64,000 nt of DNA from an uncultured Bacteroidota bacterium (GTDB lineage Bacteria > Bacteroidota > Bacteroidia > Chitinophagales > Chitinophagaceae), in NCBI GenBank assembly GCA_903824665.1, contig CAIJXT010000006.1:140654-204653 (forward strand), read 5' to 3'. The notes under the pieces were generated by a model that made no database searches, was not told where the DNA came from, and was given only the letters and a program-made list of their open reading frames with translations. The translations under genes and the position numbers were made by a program. Below are positions 62,908 through 64,000 of the stretch, one piece after another. Each line of letters opens with the position of its first letter. The first letter of the stretch is position 1.

Positions 62908-64000
62908 CTACTTTTCATAAACCAGTCTTACGATTGCAGCGTTTCCATCTGCACCTGTAAAGCGGCACATGTAAACACCTGCTGCAATAGTATTGGGCAA
63001 TGAAACTGCAGAAGCGCCTGCCAGGACATCATACCTTGCTACCTCTTTGGCGTCTATTGAATACACAACGAACGTTCCTGCTACCGGTGTTTCGATAGTG
63101 AGCGCACCGTTTGATGGGTTCGGATAAATGCTGATGGCCATTGGTTCCGTAACACCCTGATCAGGACTGCCCGGACGAGGTGTGAACACCGTCATGTCGC
63201 GTGTTACAAAACAACCTGTCGCTGTAAGCCTGTAGGTAATAGTAGCCACGCCGGCGCTAATACCCCTAACCTTACCACTAGGTGTAGCCGTTACCGTGGC
63301 TATTGCTGTGTTGCTGCTGCTCCATGTACCACCGGGAGTAATATTGCCCAGCGTCACCAATGCACCAGTTGCAACCGTGGTAGCCCCAGTGATAGCCAGT
63401 GGCAATGGGTTAACATTGACAATGGTTTTCTTGAAGCAACCACCGGCAGCGGTATAGGTAATGTTGGATGTACCCTGAGTGAGACCGGTAACGACACCTG
63501 TACCTGCATCAACAGATGCTTTTACAGTGTTGCTGCTGCTCCACACACCGCCTGATGGTGTAGAGGAGAGTGTCGTTGCTGCAAGGATACACACATTAAA
63601 TGTACCTGTGATGTCGGCAGGAACGGTGTTAACCGTCACCTCTGCAGAAGTGGTACAGCCGGTAGGTAGCACATAGCCAATTGTGGTGAGTCCGGGGCTG
63701 ATACCTGCTACCATACCTGCGGCACTTATGGTTGCTGCTGCCGTGTTGCTGCTGCTCCATACACCACCAGCTGTGCTAGTGAGTGCTGTGGTAGCTGCCT
63801 GACACACACTCAGCGTTCCACCAATGTTGGCCGGATTGGCATTGACACTCTGTATCGTTGTTTTATAGCATGCCGCACTCGCCCAATAAGTGATGATGGA
63901 TGTGCCGCTTGCGATACCGGTTACGGCACCTGTGTTCACATCTATTGTCGCTTTGGTGGTGTTGCTGCTGGTCCATGTTCCGCCGGCATCAGCATTTGCA
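62908..64000 (-). CDS. Secreted Ig-like-repeat protein with T9SS sorting domain (3' part; N-terminus outside window)
   Basis: Only the C-terminal ~364 residues are here; the frame stays open to the window edge. A GTG at 63937-63939 could be mistaken for a start, but repeat homology continues beyond it. The visible part has four bacterial Ig-like (BIG2-type) repeats of about 69-76 residues, each with the motif GGVWSSSNTxxATI and later GxTTIGY or GTSNITY. DNA repeats keep TTGCTGCTGCTCCA (reverse-strand WSSSN codons) at 63311, 63540 and 63746, with a variant at 63962. The end (ISIYPNPSNGALTIETPVAG, then GVYMCRFTGADGNAAIVRLVYEK) is a T9SS type A sorting domain. It is probably a large surface adhesin-like or structural protein. 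Confidence 0.88.
   Translation of the reverse strand, partial: ANADAGGTWTSSNTTKATIDVNTGAVTGIASGTSIITYWASAACYKTTIQSVNANPANIGGTLSVCQAATTALTSTAGGVWSSSNTAAATISAAGMVAGISPGLTTIGYVLPTGCTTSAEVTVNTVPADITGTFNVCILAATTLSSTPSGGVWSSSNTVKASVDAGTGVVTGLTQGTSNITYTAAGGCFKKTIVNVNPLPLAITGATTVATGALVTLGNITPGGTWSSSNTAIATVTATPSGKVRGISAGVATITYRLTATGCFVTRDMTVFTPRPGSPDQGVTEPMAISIYPNPSNGALTIETPVAGTFVVYSIDAKEVARYDVLAGASAVSLPNTIAAGVYMCRFTGADGNAAIVRLVYEK

Noticed and set aside
1..64000. tRNA, rRNA, CRISPR array, integrase or transposase genes
   Set aside because: Looked for T-arm and cloverleaf patterns, spaced direct repeats with unique spacers, and transposase motifs; none convincing. A covariance-model scan would settle small RNAs.

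Overview
The window is chromosomal DNA from a member of the Bacteroidota, most likely near the Chitinophagaceae. The signs are six secreted proteins with type IX secretion (T9SS) C-terminal sorting domains or look-alikes, TonB-dependent receptors (one paired with a DUF4249 lipoprotein), a TlpA/DUF4369 thioredoxin lipoprotein, and Bacteroidota-type promoters (TTTG, about 20 bp, TAnnTTTG) in front of many genes. No rRNA, tRNA, CRISPR array, transposase or integrase was seen.

Layout. 1-4.5 kb: 5' part of a TonB receptor, then two extracellular nucleases and a DUF151 nuclease-like protein. 4.5-16.5 kb: topoisomerase IV subunit A, a TPR protein, tryptophan 2,3-dioxygenase, small conserved proteins, thiolase, M32 carboxypeptidase, HAD phosphatase and a DUF4349 lipoprotein. 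16.7-24 kb: an EamA-ilvE-GNAT operon, an isolated NuoE-NuoF fusion, a T9SS protein and a DUF2975/HTH pair. 24.4-31.7 kb: TonB receptor/DUF4249, the 2-oxoglutarate dehydrogenase E2 subunit, LysS, DUF1684 and acyl-CoA-binding protein. 31.7-45.3 kb: NHL protein, a tiny DUF1737 gene, a B12-binding radical SAM enzyme, TlpA-like protein, RecA, IspF, a delta-60-repeat protein, urocanase, an alpha/beta hydrolase and a KUP potassium transporter. 45.5-49.8 kb: a GT39-like glycosyltransferase, a TPR-adenylate cyclase and a decayed duplicate of the glycosyltransferase 5' end.

49.8-64 kb is the accessory part. A serine beta-lactamase-fold hydrolase is divergent from a BlaI-type repressor gene. That repressor gene precedes an M56 (BlaR1-like) membrane protease whose sensor position is occupied by an intact-looking N-acetylmuramoyl-L-alanine amidase domain. 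Two identical AACTA-N6-TAGTT dyads bracket the -7 element of the blaI promoter, so autoregulation is likely. Next comes a visibly AT-richer 4.5-kb gene for a 1496-residue protein with a Mrr-like PD-(D/E)XK nuclease, a STAND/NACHT-type ATPase and a long C-terminal region, an architecture resembling Avs4-type antiphage sensors. Beyond it, three direct copies of a structured repeat of about 205 bp separate a small unknown gene, a cytochrome c lipoprotein and a T9SS protein. A 1.3-kb non-coding stretch with paired TGCGCA palindromes follows; part of it recurs 38 kb away.

The strongest candidates for new biology are the M56-amidase sensor with its operator pair, the single-gene nuclease-STAND protein, and the two dispersed intergenic repeat families.
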